From: Agaricus subrufescens
Lineage: Eukaryota > Basidiomycota > Agaricomycetes > Agaricales > Agaricaceae
Reading direction: 5' to 3'
Assembly (NCBI GenBank): GCA_029945375.1
Contig: CM057066.1
Location: 1,922,001-1,986,000 of the forward strand
DNA length: 64,000 nt
Position numbers and translations under genes: made by a program. Positions 52,592-63,865 of this stretch are shown here, piece after piece. The notes under the pieces were generated by a model. It worked only from the letters and a program-made list of their open reading frames with translations. It was not told the origin of the DNA and ran no database searches. Within the stretch, counting starts at the first letter, position 1. Each line of letters begins with the position of its first letter.

Positions 52592-53257
52592 CTAGCATTG
52601 TCCAAACCAAGCTTCAGCAGGGATGTTGCTTGGATCACGCGAGGTAAGTATGAAATTTCGGGTATAGACAGCCGTCTGGACAGCATCAGCCCAGAATTTC
52701 TGCAGCAACCTGGAGTCAGCCAGCATAGTGCAGGCGGTATCGAGGAGAGTGCGCATCGAGTGCTCCGCCTTTCCATTTTGCTGGTGGGTGTACGGAGTAG
52801 TAAAATCCAACACGATGCCGTGAGTTTTTATGTATTTGGTCCAAGCTGTGTTACACCATTCCCTTCCCATATCCAATCGAACACGTCTCAATTTCTTCCC
52901 CATCTGGTGTTCAGCTTCATGATGGAAGTCTGTGAAGGCTTGCAGTGTCACGTCTACAGATTTTGAAGATAGGAAGTACACAGCCTGATACAATGTGGCG
53001 CCATCTACAAGTAGCATGAAGTATTTCGTGCTGCCTGCTGACTGGGTTGAGGCCGGTCCCCATATATCGATGTGTATGCATTCTAGGGTTTCCTTTTCGC
53101 TGGCGGTGGAGTCTCCGAATGGGTGGCTAGTGTGAGTACCATATATACAGTCCTCACATAGCGCTTTCATCTCTGTAGGGCCACTCACTTCCAAACCGTT
53201 GACAAGTCCACCTCCAATCATCCTTCTTAATGCCTCACCACCCGCATGTCCCAGCCT
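52592..53257 (-). pseudogene. pol: Copia F GAG-pre-integrase and integrase core
   Basis: Continues the gag-protease frame after a TGA at 53258-53260 (IWH-TGA-RLGH, where IWHRRLGH is expected; a CGA to TGA change). The HHCC motif is present (RLGH..., ALCEDCIYG) and the core shows HIDIWGP, RLDMGREWCN and HQQNGKAEHS, giving D, D and E. A TAG follows WFGQC at 52592. Confidence 0.82.
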
Positions 53258-54976
53258 TCAATGCCAGATATCAAATCCCACTGCTTTCCTCTTTGACTGG
53301 AATGTGTTAACTTTGGTATGCTGTGGGGTGTTCGTCAGAACAACGTATAACCCATTTTGTCTTACAGCGATGAAAACCGTGACGCCATCTGGTCTTCTTA
53401 CAACTGCTGTGTTCCCCTCAAAGCTCACGGTAAGTCCCTTGTTCACCAGCTTTGACACCGAAATCAAGCTAGATCGCAGGTGTGGTGTGTGGAGTGCATC
53501 CGTCATAAGAATCTTAGATTGTACCCCACCGATGTTGGTGGTGAACTCAGTGGTTCCAAACTCTTCAATAGAAAAAGTAGAGTCCTTCCCAGCGGAGTTT
53601 CCAGTTTGAGGCGGGGAAATGGACTTGTAGGTGGAAAAGGATTGTCTGGTAACGAAACAGTGATCGCTAGCACCAGAGTCAAGGAGGATAAGTGCTCCAT
53701 TGGAAGTAGTATCAACAATCAAGCAACACGGTATCAATGAAGTAGCATCTCCACTTGTGTTATCCCACACTTCACTGACATCAACCATTCCAAATACCAG
53801 ATTGGGTTTAGAGGTTCTGGTAGAGGGATTCAAGTAGTCAGATGGAGATGGCGACTGGGGTTTCAGTTGGGAAAGTACCTCAAGGGTGTCGTTGGAAGGA
53901 ATGTAAGTGGCTAAAGTGAAAACTTGCTCGGTGGCTTCACTAACAGCATTAGCAGTTGTTTGTTGTCTGCCAGTGGGTTTGTTGTTCGAGTTCCCCTTAG
54001 GGTTATGCTTGCCAAAGCTGGGAGGGAACTGTCCAGCCTTTCCCCCGCCAGGCCAATAGCACGACTCGATTGTGTGTCCTCGTCTGTTACAATTTGGATT
54101 ACTGCAAATATGAACTTGACCATTGCTACCTCCACCAGAGTTCCCTCCAGAGTTCCCATCAACTCGCAGAGTGGCAGCAGTAGTGCATGGATTAACAGCA
54201 CAGTCTCTACTGATTCTAGCCCAATGAGTCATGAGCTGATTTATAGCGTCGTGAGAGATATGGGTGGTATACAGGGTTGCTACAATCGAGTCCCAGGAAC
54301 GAGGAAGAGCATTGAGAATGATCATCCTAAAGGCTGAGTCATCAATCTTTGCTCCGAGGGCAGTGGCGCTCGACCATTTGGTGCGAAGTTTGGAAATAAA
54401 ATCGACGAAGTCCTGACCATCAGTGTAGGTCATGTTGCGGAGATCTTGTTTGGCATTTGCCAGGGCAACCTCCGATGCAACTTGGTATCCATCTGTATAA
54501 GATTTCCATGCATCCGCCACAGTACCTTGGATGTTTATACCCAGCCTGAGAGGGTCGGTGGTGTTGTAAATCAGTAAGCCCATCGCCCATGCGTTACGAA
54601 CTTTCCACTTGGCTGGAGTGGGGTTCAGGGACTCCCAAGGGGTTTCAGGTGGTTGGGCAGGTGTAGATGTTGCAGCGGTAGTGGTTGTGGTAGTAGCTCC
54701 AGGAGTTGTGGGGGCCGGAGGGGCTGTAGGAACCGGTGGGGCTGAAGGTATGTTTGGTGCTGTAGGATTCGTAGCTGACTGTTGGGAGGGGTTGGGTATT
54801 GATCCATCTAGGTATCCAGATACACCGTGCAGGTCTGCAGCTATTTGGATCAGGCCTTTCCAAGTTACCCAATTCATCCCGTTAAATTTGGCGTTATCGG
54901 CAAATATCAGAGGGGCACTGCCACCGGTATTGGACATGTTGGTATGTTTCAAAAGTAAGTGGTTTGTGTTATTCAA
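53258..54976 (-). pseudogene. gag: Copia F Gag and protease
   Basis: An open frame of 572 codons; the start could be 54976 or the second ATG at about 54937 (MSNTGGSAPLIF). Order: Gag with WVTWKGLIQIAADLHG, an Ala/Pro/Thr-rich insertion, the UBN2-like copia gag region (YTDGQDFVDFISKLRTKW), a knuckle CSNPNCNRRGHTIESC with CX4C instead of CX2C spacing, and protease LLDSGASDHC. Gag and protease lie in a single frame with integrase, as is usual for Copia elements. Confidence 0.85.
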
Positions 54977-55008
54977 GTTTTGCTTTGTCGATATAAGTTT
55001 ACAGACCA

Positions 55009-55020
55009 GGGCCCATAACC
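55009..55020 (-). other. Copia F primer binding site, initiator-tRNA anticodon arm type
   Basis: Plus-strand GGGCCCATAACC equals the anticodon-arm segment typical of eukaryotic initiator tRNA-Met, so the minus-strand element has the complement just upstream of gag. Drosophila copia and yeast Ty5 are known to prime from this internal half-tRNA site. Confidence 0.55.
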
Positions 55021-55394
55021 TAAAGAAATATCAAGCTCAGTGTCAACAAAGTCAAGGTTGACCACTCTATGTGGTGAAATCTATTCACCTAAAGAAATAT
55101 CAAGCTAGCTACGAATCAGAAAAAGGTATAGTACTATGACATGGATAACTACTCACCTCAGTGTCAACAAAGTCAAGGTTGACCACTGAGGTGAAAATCT
55201 CGGTGGCTGTAAATGTAAATACTTGGCAAAAAATGGCACAAATAAAACTGTACAGGAGTGAAACTAGAACTGTATAGTATAAAGGGGTAAGGTTTGTAGT
55301 AGAGTTGAAAATTGAGTGAGGAGAGAAATGGAGTGAAGACAAAAATAGAACGTTGAAATAAAATAGGAAAAATAAAACTTAATATTGAATATCA
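55021..55394 (-). repeat. Probable degenerate 5' LTR of copia F with duplicated motifs
   Basis: CCTAAAGAAATATCAAGCT occurs at about 55019 and 55088, and CAGTGTCAACAAAGTCAAGG at about 55037 and 55158. The second sits in a hairpin (CCTCAGTGTCAAC / GTTGACCACTGAGG). A minus-strand TATACTATA lies near 55270. Ends are not clear: a TGATATTC start at 55394 is possible, and no 3' partner exists in the window. Confidence 0.4.
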
Positions 55395-55395
55395 G

Positions 55396-55940
55396 AGCCA
55401 ATAATGAAGTAGTCATGGTACCCGTACCCAAAGATACTGATATCAACCTTGACATGTCAGGAATGCACTACAATTGTATGTATTAGCTTGAACTGATTCT
55501 AAGCATGCGCTTGAGCTCACAATAGATAAATGTAGCAAAATACTGGGAAAATCCTCTTATTTTCAAACCTGAAAGATTCTTGAAATCTAATTGGAATAGA
55601 GATGCCTTCTTACCATTTAGTGGGGGGACAAGAGCTTGTATAGGAAGAAGGTGCACCAGATATTTTGTCTGCATTTTGACCCTGTGCACTGACAAATATA
55701 AATAAAATGAATCTAAGGTTTGCCGAAACGGAAGCTGTAGTGCTGATTGCAATGCTTGTATCACAATACAAGGTCACATTGAAAGGATTACCTCAATATT
55801 CAAATGAGACTTTCAAACACAAGAAAGAAAGGGTGCTTAGGTCAACCAGAATATTGACATTGATGTGCATCTACACCCAGCTTCATATTTCCTTCACTGA
55901 CTTTCATATGGGGGCCATAGTCCAACCGAGGTTCCTCTAG
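55396..55940 (+). pseudogene. Cytochrome P450 gene, C-terminal exons only
   Basis: Three exons join cleanly: 55396-55475, 55536-55650 and 55718-55940. The introns are 60 bp (GTATGT...TAG) and 67 bp (GTGCAC...AAG with CTGAC branch site). The joined protein reads VPVPKDTDINLDMSGMHYN, SKYWENPLIFKPERF (PERF motif), DAFLPFSGGTRACIGRRF (haem loop FxxGxRxCxG with the axial Cys), then AETEAVVLIAMLVSQYKVTL, and ends at 55940. This is the usual P450 C terminus of basidiomycetes. Everything upstream (ExxR helix, N terminus) is missing, apparently removed by copia F. Confidence 0.85.
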
Positions 55941-56902
55941 TATTTACCCAGAGAATGTGAAGGACTCGGCTTCAATCTACCTTTAGTCATTTGACCGAGT
56001 TTTTTTGTTTGTATAGCTGGTGAATTTAAAAGTCTCTCTATATTTAGTGAGCTGGGTGGCATCATGTTTTCCATGTCATTAACTCCAGCTAATTTGATCA
56101 ACAAATCCCATGACATGAATGGAAAGAGATCAGCTTCTGGAGGTTCTGACTAGAAGCACATTTGGTAGGTGAGCTGACTTGAACCGATCTGCCCACGCAC
56201 TACACCCCAGTACCTTGAAGTACCTTACACTCCCACTTTCTACAATCTGGATTATCCTCAAATGAAGCACATCAAGTATGGAAAGGTGCCCATGTGCAGA
56301 GCAAGGAACAGGTATCTATTGCACAAACAAGTATGATGCAGAATGAGATTGGACTAGGGTCAGTGCTTTGTAATCTAGCCAGGATTTTCACAATCTGAGC
56401 AAAAAACAATATTGAGACTGTATCAAGATGTGCTCATAAACACAACTCTGCGCAGAAATCTTTGAAGTTGACACCATAACTCATCTGTATTGAATGAGCT
56501 TTGACTGAAATTGGATCCTGGCATTCAAAGGAACACAATTCATCTCGATTGAGGACAACCAATAGTACAGCAAGTATTTTAAAATGCAAACGGACCGGGG
56601 TCATTGCTTGGTAATCTAGCCAGGATCTTCAAGTTCATCAGCAAAATGGCTCAAAAAATGTAAGGCTTTAGAATTCAACAGCAATGTGTAAAGTATACCA
56701 CCATGTCTAAAGTTTCAACCAAGGTGAAAACTAAAATTGAAATGTGCTGAATATATTGTATATAATGTATGCTTCCCAAACAATGGCAAAGAATGGAGAG
56801 CTTACAATCTTTTTTTGGGATTACAATCTTTGCTTGAGATTACAATCTTATAGTGCCAAGGACAGCAAAATTTATTACCTAATCCAGCTATATATGGCAG
56901 CA
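55941..56902. other. Gene-poor host spacer with a pair of 40-bp repeats
   Basis: No supported gene. A hairpin with T-run (ACTCGG...CCGAGTTTTTTT, about 55966-56009) follows the P450 and could aid 3' end formation. Two 40-bp near-identical segments, 56351-56390 and 56591-56630, lie exactly 240 bp apart and share GTAATCTAGCCAGGAT. Confidence 0.4.
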
Positions 56903-57194
56903 TGTTACGATCTATTTCTGTTATCGTCCCCTGACCCAGGACCATATGACACTACCCCACACCCATATGCTCGCCTTGCCTATCTTGTGTACTTGTTCTC
57001 ATTGTTAGTCAGACACCTCGGGTATACTTACTCAGCCCGACTTCTACTTCTATTATTAGGTAGTCGACTCTTCTATAAGTAGCATAGTTATACTCTGTAT
57101 TTCCTTACACTTTACCAACTTGCTATATTCCCTTATTGCTCTCAAGTCTTTGCCTTAAGTTGCAACCTGAGCTAATTGCTATAAGGTCATAACA
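56903..57194 (+). repeat. 5' LTR of A4
   Basis: 292 bp, TG...CA, with TATAAG about 32 nt before ACACTTTACCAA; binding site TTGGTAAAGCGT follows at 57196-57207. Confidence 0.93.
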
Positions 57195-57272
57195 TTTGGT
57201 AAAGCGTCGTAAAGCTCACCTTGCAGAAAGACCTCTAGTCATTGAGGCAGGAAACCGCGACAGGCTCAGTAT

Positions 57273-58403
57273 ATGAGCACAGACGACACAGAACTATTTG
57301 GAATCGATTTTGAAACAGTTTTCTTCGAAGGACACCGAAACAGAAACAGATTTGAAGCCCTCAGACACAAGGAAGACCAGGAAACAGAACCCCCATCCGA
57401 GAACGACGAACAGGAACCAGAAGAACCAGACCCGGAACAGATACCAAAGAACACACCACTCGATGAAGACCTAAACCGACTAGCAAAAGAACTCGAGGAA
57501 CTAGAATTAAGAGAAATGGCAAGCAACAACACCGAGAACAAGTCCACCAACGAAATCAACCACAAAGATGTGATGGAACTGGGATTCTTCCATGGAGATA
57601 GGAACAAGTTTAATGACTGGTGGAGAGGAATGGAGATCTTCCTCAGATTCAGCAAATATAATGACGCAGATTCGAAGATACTACCCGTCACCAACCGCCT
57701 GAGAGGAGAAATCCCAGGATGGTTCGCCAAGAAATGGGAAGACAAGATCATCAAAGGAGATGACACCGCAGACTGGAAAGTCTTTGCCGAAGAAATCGTA
57801 GATGCATTCTCACCCGGAAACGAACAGCAGATCGCTAAAGATAAGATCGAGTCTTTCAAACAAGGAAATCTCCACACCAACGACTTCCTTGTCAAATTTG
57901 TCGCCCTTGTTAGCCAATCCCGATCTAGCGAAGACCACGCGCTCTACCTCCTGAAGCAACACACCAGACCAGACGTAATCCACACCATCTTGGGTTACCC
58001 CCTGAATGCCATTCCCACCTCCCTCAAAGGATGGGTCTCCACCATAGGATCCGTAGGGAAGGGTTGGGAAGACACCGAAAGACGACGAAACGACCACCGC
58101 ACTGCTACAGGAGTTACTTATGGAGGAAACGGACAACCCATGGAGATCGGAGCTAGGAAACTAGAATGGGACGCTAACGGAAAGCCCAAATGCCTTAAAT
58201 GCAGCAAGTTTGGCCACATAAAGAAGGAATGTCGAAACCAAGGATTTAGATCCAACATTGAATGCTATAATTGTGGCAAACCAGGCCACATTGCCAAAGT
58301 CTGCCGAAGCCCCAAAAAACAAACCAAAATTAGGGCCATCACCGCCGGAGAAGAAGGAACTGCCGAAGAAACCCAACAGGATTTTCCCAAAGGTTCAGAG
58401 TAA
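57273..58403 (+). CDS. gag: Family A Gag (A4), intact, first knuckle altered
   Basis: 376 aa, same start and stop as A1. The first knuckle reads CLKCSKFGHIKKEC (Gly to Ser) and the second CYNCGKPGHIAKVC is canonical. Pol overlaps in the -1 frame. The rest is close to A1, with an acidic N-terminal region and capsid. Confidence 0.92.
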   Translation: MSTDDTELFGIDFETVFFEGHRNRNRFEALRHKEDQETEPPSENDEQEPEEPDPEQIPKNTPLDEDLNRLAKELEELELREMASNNTENKSTNEINHKDVMELGFFHGDRNKFNDWWRGMEIFLRFSKYNDADSKILPVTNRLRGEIPGWFAKKWEDKIIKGDDTADWKVFAEEIVDAFSPGNEQQIAKDKIESFKQGNLHTNDFLVKFVALVSQSRSSEDHALYLLKQHTRPDVIHTILGYPLNAIPTSLKGWVSTIGSVGKGWEDTERRRNDHRTATGVTYGGNGQPMEIGARKLEWDANGKPKCLKCSKFGHIKKECRNQGFRSNIECYNCGKPGHIAKVCRSPKKQTKIRAITAGEEGTAEETQQDFPKGSE

Positions 58404-61400
58404 GCACGGACTTGCGAACCAATGTATCTAGCCGTATGAGAAATCGATATGTTTGCCCTCAAAAATGACTAGGAGTGCAGGAGTTAATACTCAAACCCGA
58501 AATCACTAAACCCAACGGAGAAACGTTCCAAGCCAAAACCATGCTCGACTCTGGATGCACCCACACCTGCATCAACAAGCGAACAGTCCACAAACAAAGA
58601 ATCCCCACCCACAAACTCGACCACCCCATTCTGGCAACCAACGCCGACGGAACTCCAAGCGGAAAAGAACCTATCACCAAATTCGTTAACCTATACCTAA
58701 ACATAGAAGGACACCAAGAAACCATTGACACAGTAGTAGCCGAACTGGACTCAGCAGATATCTTTATCGGACACAACTGGCTAACCAAACACAACCCGGA
58801 AATTGACTGGAACCAAGGAACTGTAACCTTCTCAAGATGCCCACCCAAATGCTCAATCAAACACACCAACTTCTCGCTCCCAGAACACTTACAACGCCTC
58901 CAGACCAAATGGGAAGACTTCGAAGAAGAAAAAGAACCCGACCCGACTAATCCCCTCGACCTACCGGATTACATGAGACCATACACCCATCTCTTCAACA
59001 AAAAGAACTTCGACAAACTACCAGAACAAACTCAATGGGATCACGAAGTCAACCTACTACCTGATGCCCCGAATGAAATTGACGCAAAAGTTTACGAGAT
59101 GACCCTGAAGGAAGAAATTGAACTCAACAAATTCCTAGACGAAAACCTTGCCACCAAACGCATCCGACCTTCCAAAAGCCCCTACGCCGCCCCCTGTTTC
59201 TTCATACCCAAAAAGGATGGATCGCTAAGGCTATGTCAGGACTACCGCAAACTTAACACAGTTACCATAAAAGACAAGACCCCCTTGCCACTAATCAGCG
59301 AAGTCATCGGAAAACTGAAACACGCCAAATACTTCAACAAACTTGACATCATTTGGGGATACAATAATGTACGGATCAAGGAAGGAGACGAATGGAAAGG
59401 CGCCATCCTCACTAATCGCGGACTCTTCAAACCAACGGTAATGTTCTTCGGAATGTGCAACTCACCAGCCACCTTCTCCCGTTGGATGACCACCATCTTC
59501 CGAGAAATGATCCAAGATGGTTCACTAGTCAACTACATCGACGACTTCACCATTCCTGCCGACTCCTTGCCTGAACTGGAAGAACAAACCTTACAATTTC
59601 TAAAAATAGCGGACAAAAACAACTTGTGTTTCAAACGAACCAAATGCGAGTTCAACACAACCAAGATCTCAATGCTCGGAACGGTCATAGGTAACGGCCA
59701 AGCAAGCATGGAAACCGAAAAGGTCAAATCGGTTCGAAATTGGAAAACTCCCACCTGTGTAAAGGACATCAAACAGTTCATTGGTTTTGCGAACTTCTAC
59801 CGGCGATTCATTCAGGACTTTAGCACTCTCGCTGCACCGCTCAATGCCTTGAAGGGAGGTAAGAACCCAAAACCCTGGAAATGGACCTCCGAAGAACAAA
59901 ATGCCTTCGAAGCCATCAAGACCGCCATCACCAACGAACCTGTCCTAACACTACCAGACAACGAAGGAAAATTCAGACTTGAAACCGATGCGTCCAATGT
60001 AGGAATCGGAGCAGTCCTATCTCAAGAACAAGGAGGAAAATGGCACCTGGTCGCTTTCATGTCTAAGGCCCTCACCGACGCAGAAAAGAACTATGAAATC
60101 TACGACAAAGAACTCCTCGCTATAGTCAAAGCAATCAAGAATTGGAGACATTACCTATTAGATGCCAAACATCAGTTCGAAATCTGGACCGACCACGAAA
60201 ACCTCAAGTACTTCCGCGAACCGCAGAAACTGAACGCCTGTCAAGCCCGATGGTACCTCATGCTCCAGGAATACGACTACCTACTCAGACACATCCCCGG
60301 GAAAACCAATGTCAAAGCCGATATCCTATCCAGACTATTCCGACACGAACTCCCTGAAGAAGAAACCCAAATTGAGATGTTCAAGGACCGCATTATCCTA
60401 CAAACCCTATCCGAAGTCCCCACCCCGCTAGAAACCACCATGCTCCTAAACCGAAACTTCTCAATCTCTGCAGATCCCGTTGTCCTGAAACAAATCAGTA
60501 ACTCCACCCAACTAGAACACCGTGTCTCACAGGAAAGAAACAAAAGACCTGACCAATTCTGGGAGGAAAACGGCATAACCTACCGAAATGGAAAAATCTA
60601 TGTGCCAGACGAACCCAAACTTCGGGAAACCATACTTTTGGACCACCACGATCCACCCAATATCCGACACCCCGGATCCTACTGTATGCTCGAACTTGTG
60701 AAACGAACCTTCTGGTGGCCCACAATCAAAACGGACGTCAAGAGATTCGTGAAAGGATGTACCGAATGCCAGAAAAATAAGATTAATCGACAACCCGGTC
60801 ACACCCCCTTAAATCGTTACCCATCCCCGAAGCACCGTGGCAAGAAATATCCATAGACATGATCGGCCCCCTGCCCAAATCCGAGAACCACGATGCCATA
60901 CTCGTAATTGTTGATTGCTTCTCCAAAATGATCCACCTTGTTCCCACCGAAACCTCTCTCACGTCAAGACAACTAGCCAAAATTTACAAGAAAGACATCT
61001 GGCGCATACACGGAATACCCAAGCGCATCATTAGCGACAGAGGCCCCCAGTTCGCCTCCAAATTCATGAAAGAGTTATGCTCCACCCTAGGGATCGAAAG
61101 AAACCTGTCTACCGCCTACCACCCCCAAACCGATGGTCAAACAGAAAGGATTAACCAAGAAGTCGAATCCTACCTACGGAATTTCGTTAACTACAAACAA
61201 GACAACTGGGCAAAATGGCTTCCCACCGCGGAATTCCAATACAATGACAAAACCCACGCCGCAACCAAGCAGACCCCGTTCTTCCTCACATACAGCATTC
61301 ACCCGTGGAAAGGAAACCTAACCATTAACTCGGACAACCCCCTGGCTAATGACTTCGCTGTGGAATTAGAGAAAACCCGAAACAAAGCACAAGCAGCATT

Positions 61401-61887
61401 GAAAGAATACAACTCCATAATGTCCAAACGCGGAAATCTGAAACGGCAAAAGAACCCCTTATCCAAAGGAGACTTAGTTTTCCTAGAAGCAACAAATGTA
61501 CGATCAAACCGTCCTTCAGGAAAATTCGACAACAAGAGATATGGACCCTTCGAAATTCTAGAAACCATTGGAGAAACTTCTTTCCGTCTAAAATTACCTG
61601 AAACTTGGGCTATACACGACGTCTTCCATTCATCTCTCCTCACCAAATTCAACGAACCCGAGTTCAACTGTCAAAAGACTCCACCTCCACCCCCGGATAT
61701 TATTAACAACGAAGAAGAATACAAAGTAGAGGAAATCCGTGGACACAGAAAGAAAGGCCGAGGAACTCAATACCTGGTACACTGGAAAGGATATGACAAC
61801 TCCAAGGATACGTGGCAATCCGCAGCCGACCTTGAGAACGCACAGGACCTTCTATCCGAATATAGGAAACTCAATAATCTCCTGTGA
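58404..61887 (+). pseudogene. pol: Family A pol (A4), one TGA and one frameshift
   Basis: TGA at 58466-58468 replaces the CGA of QKRLG just upstream of the protease. From 58475 the frame is open for 793 codons with protease LDSGCTHTCI, RT YIDD (near 59535), RNase H and HHCC. One C is missing near 60806 in the segment before the integrase core; from 60859 the core (SDRGPQF, QTERINQ) and chromodomain are open to 61887. Confidence 0.9.
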
Positions 61888-61888
61888 A

Positions 61889-61896
61889 TATAAAAG
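61889..61896 (+). promoter_or_regulatory. Internal TATA box for A4 ORF3
   Basis: TATAAAAG, 64 nt before ATG 61953, as in the other three copies. Confidence 0.5.
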
Positions 61897-61952
61897 GAAA
61901 CCAACCACACTACCACCGGTATAGCATCGTCTATTGGTTCGAAGAAGACATC

Positions 61953-62357
61953 ATGAGCACCCAGAACACCGCCAAGACCCTCACCACCCCCGAACAAGAG
62001 GCCTACCATAACCTCATCATCGATTCCTTTCGGAGCTCCACCAAACGAGAGCTCATCGAAATCTACAGCGCAGTAACGGATGTGGACAACTGTTACGCTC
62101 ACACCTACGTCCCACTCATCTACAACCGACCAAAAGGAGTGAACCCGGCGAACGAAGAAGAAAAGGACCACATGGTAAAAGTCATGAGGAAAGAGAGGCA
62201 GCTGATCAAGAAGATCATAAGGAAGTTGCAGATGATGGAAGACAAGTTGAAAGATCTCACCGAGGAGATAAACCCGAACGCCCATGGATGGGCCGCAAAT
62301 GGAACATGGGGAGAAGGATGGGAAGCACCGGCAGAAGAAAACAACCAGCAACAGTAG
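61953..62357 (+). CDS. Family A accessory ORF3 (A4), 134 aa
   Basis: Starts MSTQNTAKTLTTPEQEAYH and has the same length and NNQQQ end as A1 and A3. It is open although pol and ORF4 of A4 are broken. Function unknown. Confidence 0.72.
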   Translation: MSTQNTAKTLTTPEQEAYHNLIIDSFRSSTKRELIEIYSAVTDVDNCYAHTYVPLIYNRPKGVNPANEEEKDHMVKVMRKERQLIKKIIRKLQMMEDKLKDLTEEINPNAHGWAANGTWGEGWEAPAEENNQQQ

Positions 62358-62483
62358 AAGTTGCCTAATAGGAGGGAAGGAGCAATATAAAATCAGACCG
62401 TTTCTTGTCCTTTTCTTCATCCCAATCTGCCCAACATTGCGCTCACTGCTAAATACGCTCCTCTGCTTGAACTCCTAGCCAAC

Positions 62484-63407
62484 ATGAATTCCAGCACCAA
62501 CCCGACCCTACGCCCCATCGCCATCCCCATTGACCAAGCCATGCACGCCGAATACATCCAACGCAGACACTCTACCCTCTCCTGACGCCACTATCTCCTT
62601 AGAATCCTGCACGCCATGGCACAACTCCGAGAAATAGGAGCCTCTATCATCCAACTGAACAACAACGCTCAGAACATCGCAGGAACTGTAATCTCTCCCA
62701 TCAGGTTGTGTGGAGGAGACAAAGGAATCGTAGCCGAACACTTCAACAAAATCCTTTCCGAATTGAACAAAATCACCAGTACCCACATCGAGTTCAACGC
62801 CCACTCTATTGCCTGTCATTCAGCCAGAATGCTTGACGTCTTGGATCGAGTTGGATCTGCCGAAGAACTAGCTGCCGCAGATGCCATCTGTAAACTCTAT
62901 CGACTGGAACCCAAAACCAGACCCAACACTCCGCCAGCCGAAGTCATACCCGTCCCTGACCCCACCCCGTTGCCTATTCCGAAGCAGGAAGACAACCCCA
63001 TGGACGAAGACTCCGACAAGGAAAACAAACCCCCGGGTTTGGACCGTATCTCCAATCTCCACTCCCCCAAACTAGCCGAAGAAGCCGATTGTCTCCACCG
63101 TTACCTGAACTTTATCCCACCCGCTACCATGCCTGCTGAAATCAAACCCCCCACCACCTATGCGTTCGCCCACAACAATAACCGATACAAGTCTCCCAGA
63201 GAAAGAACCACCTACTGGAATGTTATCCTCACCGTCTTGCTGATGAAGAAAGGAAAAGACGAAACCTTCAAAGGATTACCCGCGTGCATCATTATAGGAG
63301 GAAGAGACAACGCCCCCCACTTCATTGGTTTCAACGAGAAAACCAACCAATGGATGATGGCCGACACCAAGAGGAAACTCTTGAACAATCTCTTCGCGCA
63401 CGTTTAA
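62484..63407 (+). pseudogene. Family A accessory ORF4 (A4), one TGA
   Basis: Starts MNSSTNPTLRPIAIPIDQA. TGA at 62583-62585 stands where A1 has CGA (ARRRY). The rest is open, with KENKPP and the conserved C-terminal block ending LNNLFAHV. Confidence 0.8.
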
Positions 63408-63447
63408 TTTCGCTTCAATCGGAATCTGAAGCCTGAACGGAGGGTGA

Positions 63448-63739
63448 TGTTACGATCTATTTCTGTTATTGTCCCCTGACCCAGGACCATATGACACTAC
63501 CCCACACCCATATGCTCGCCTTGCCTATCTTGTGTACTTGTTCTCATCGTTAGTCAGACACCTCGGGTATACTTACTCAGCCTGACTTCTACTTCTATTA
63601 TTAGGTAGTCAACTCTTCTATAAGTAGCGTAGTTATACTCTGTATTTCCTTATGCTTTACCAACTCGCTATATTCCCTTATCGCTCTCAAGTCTTTGCCT
63701 TAAGTTGCAACCTGAGCTAATTGCTATAAGGTCGTAACA
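63448..63739 (+). repeat. 3' LTR of A4
   Basis: 292 bp; preceded by the purine tract ACGGAGGGTGA and followed by CAGCA. Confidence 0.93.
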
Positions 63740-63786
63740 CAGCATGAGCAAACAGGCAGAACCTATATATGGGCTGTTTGACCCAT

Positions 63787-63865
63787 TGGCACCACCAGGA
63801 ATCGAACGCCAGACCTCCTAGGAGCAAGACCATGCAGCAAGCCACTTAAACACCTGAGCCACACT
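63787..63865 (-). repeat. tRNA-like sequence, probable SINE head or tRNA relic
   Basis: On the minus strand a box A (TGGCTCAGGTG, 63851-63861) and a box B (GCGTTCGATTCC, 63798-63809) are in the right order and distance, ending TGGTGGTGCCA. The acceptor and T stems do not pair properly, so a functional tRNA is unlikely; a tRNA-derived SINE or decayed tRNA fits better. The bases to 64000 hold no ORF. Confidence 0.5.

Larger units (their letters stand above)
56903..63739 (+). mobile_element. Ty3/Gypsy chromovirus A4, full length, few lesions
   Basis: LTRs 56903-57194 and 63448-63739, flanked by CAGCA (56898-56902 and 63740-63744). Gag and ORF3 are open. Pol has one TGA (58466-58468) and one missing base near 60806; ORF4 has one TGA. 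The self-primer word in the 5' LTR (ACACTTTACCAA) has one mismatch to the binding site. Confidence 0.95.

Noticed and set aside
63787..63865. A functional tRNA gene
   Set aside because: Acceptor and T stems mispair and the anticodon arm is not convincing, although box A and box B are present.
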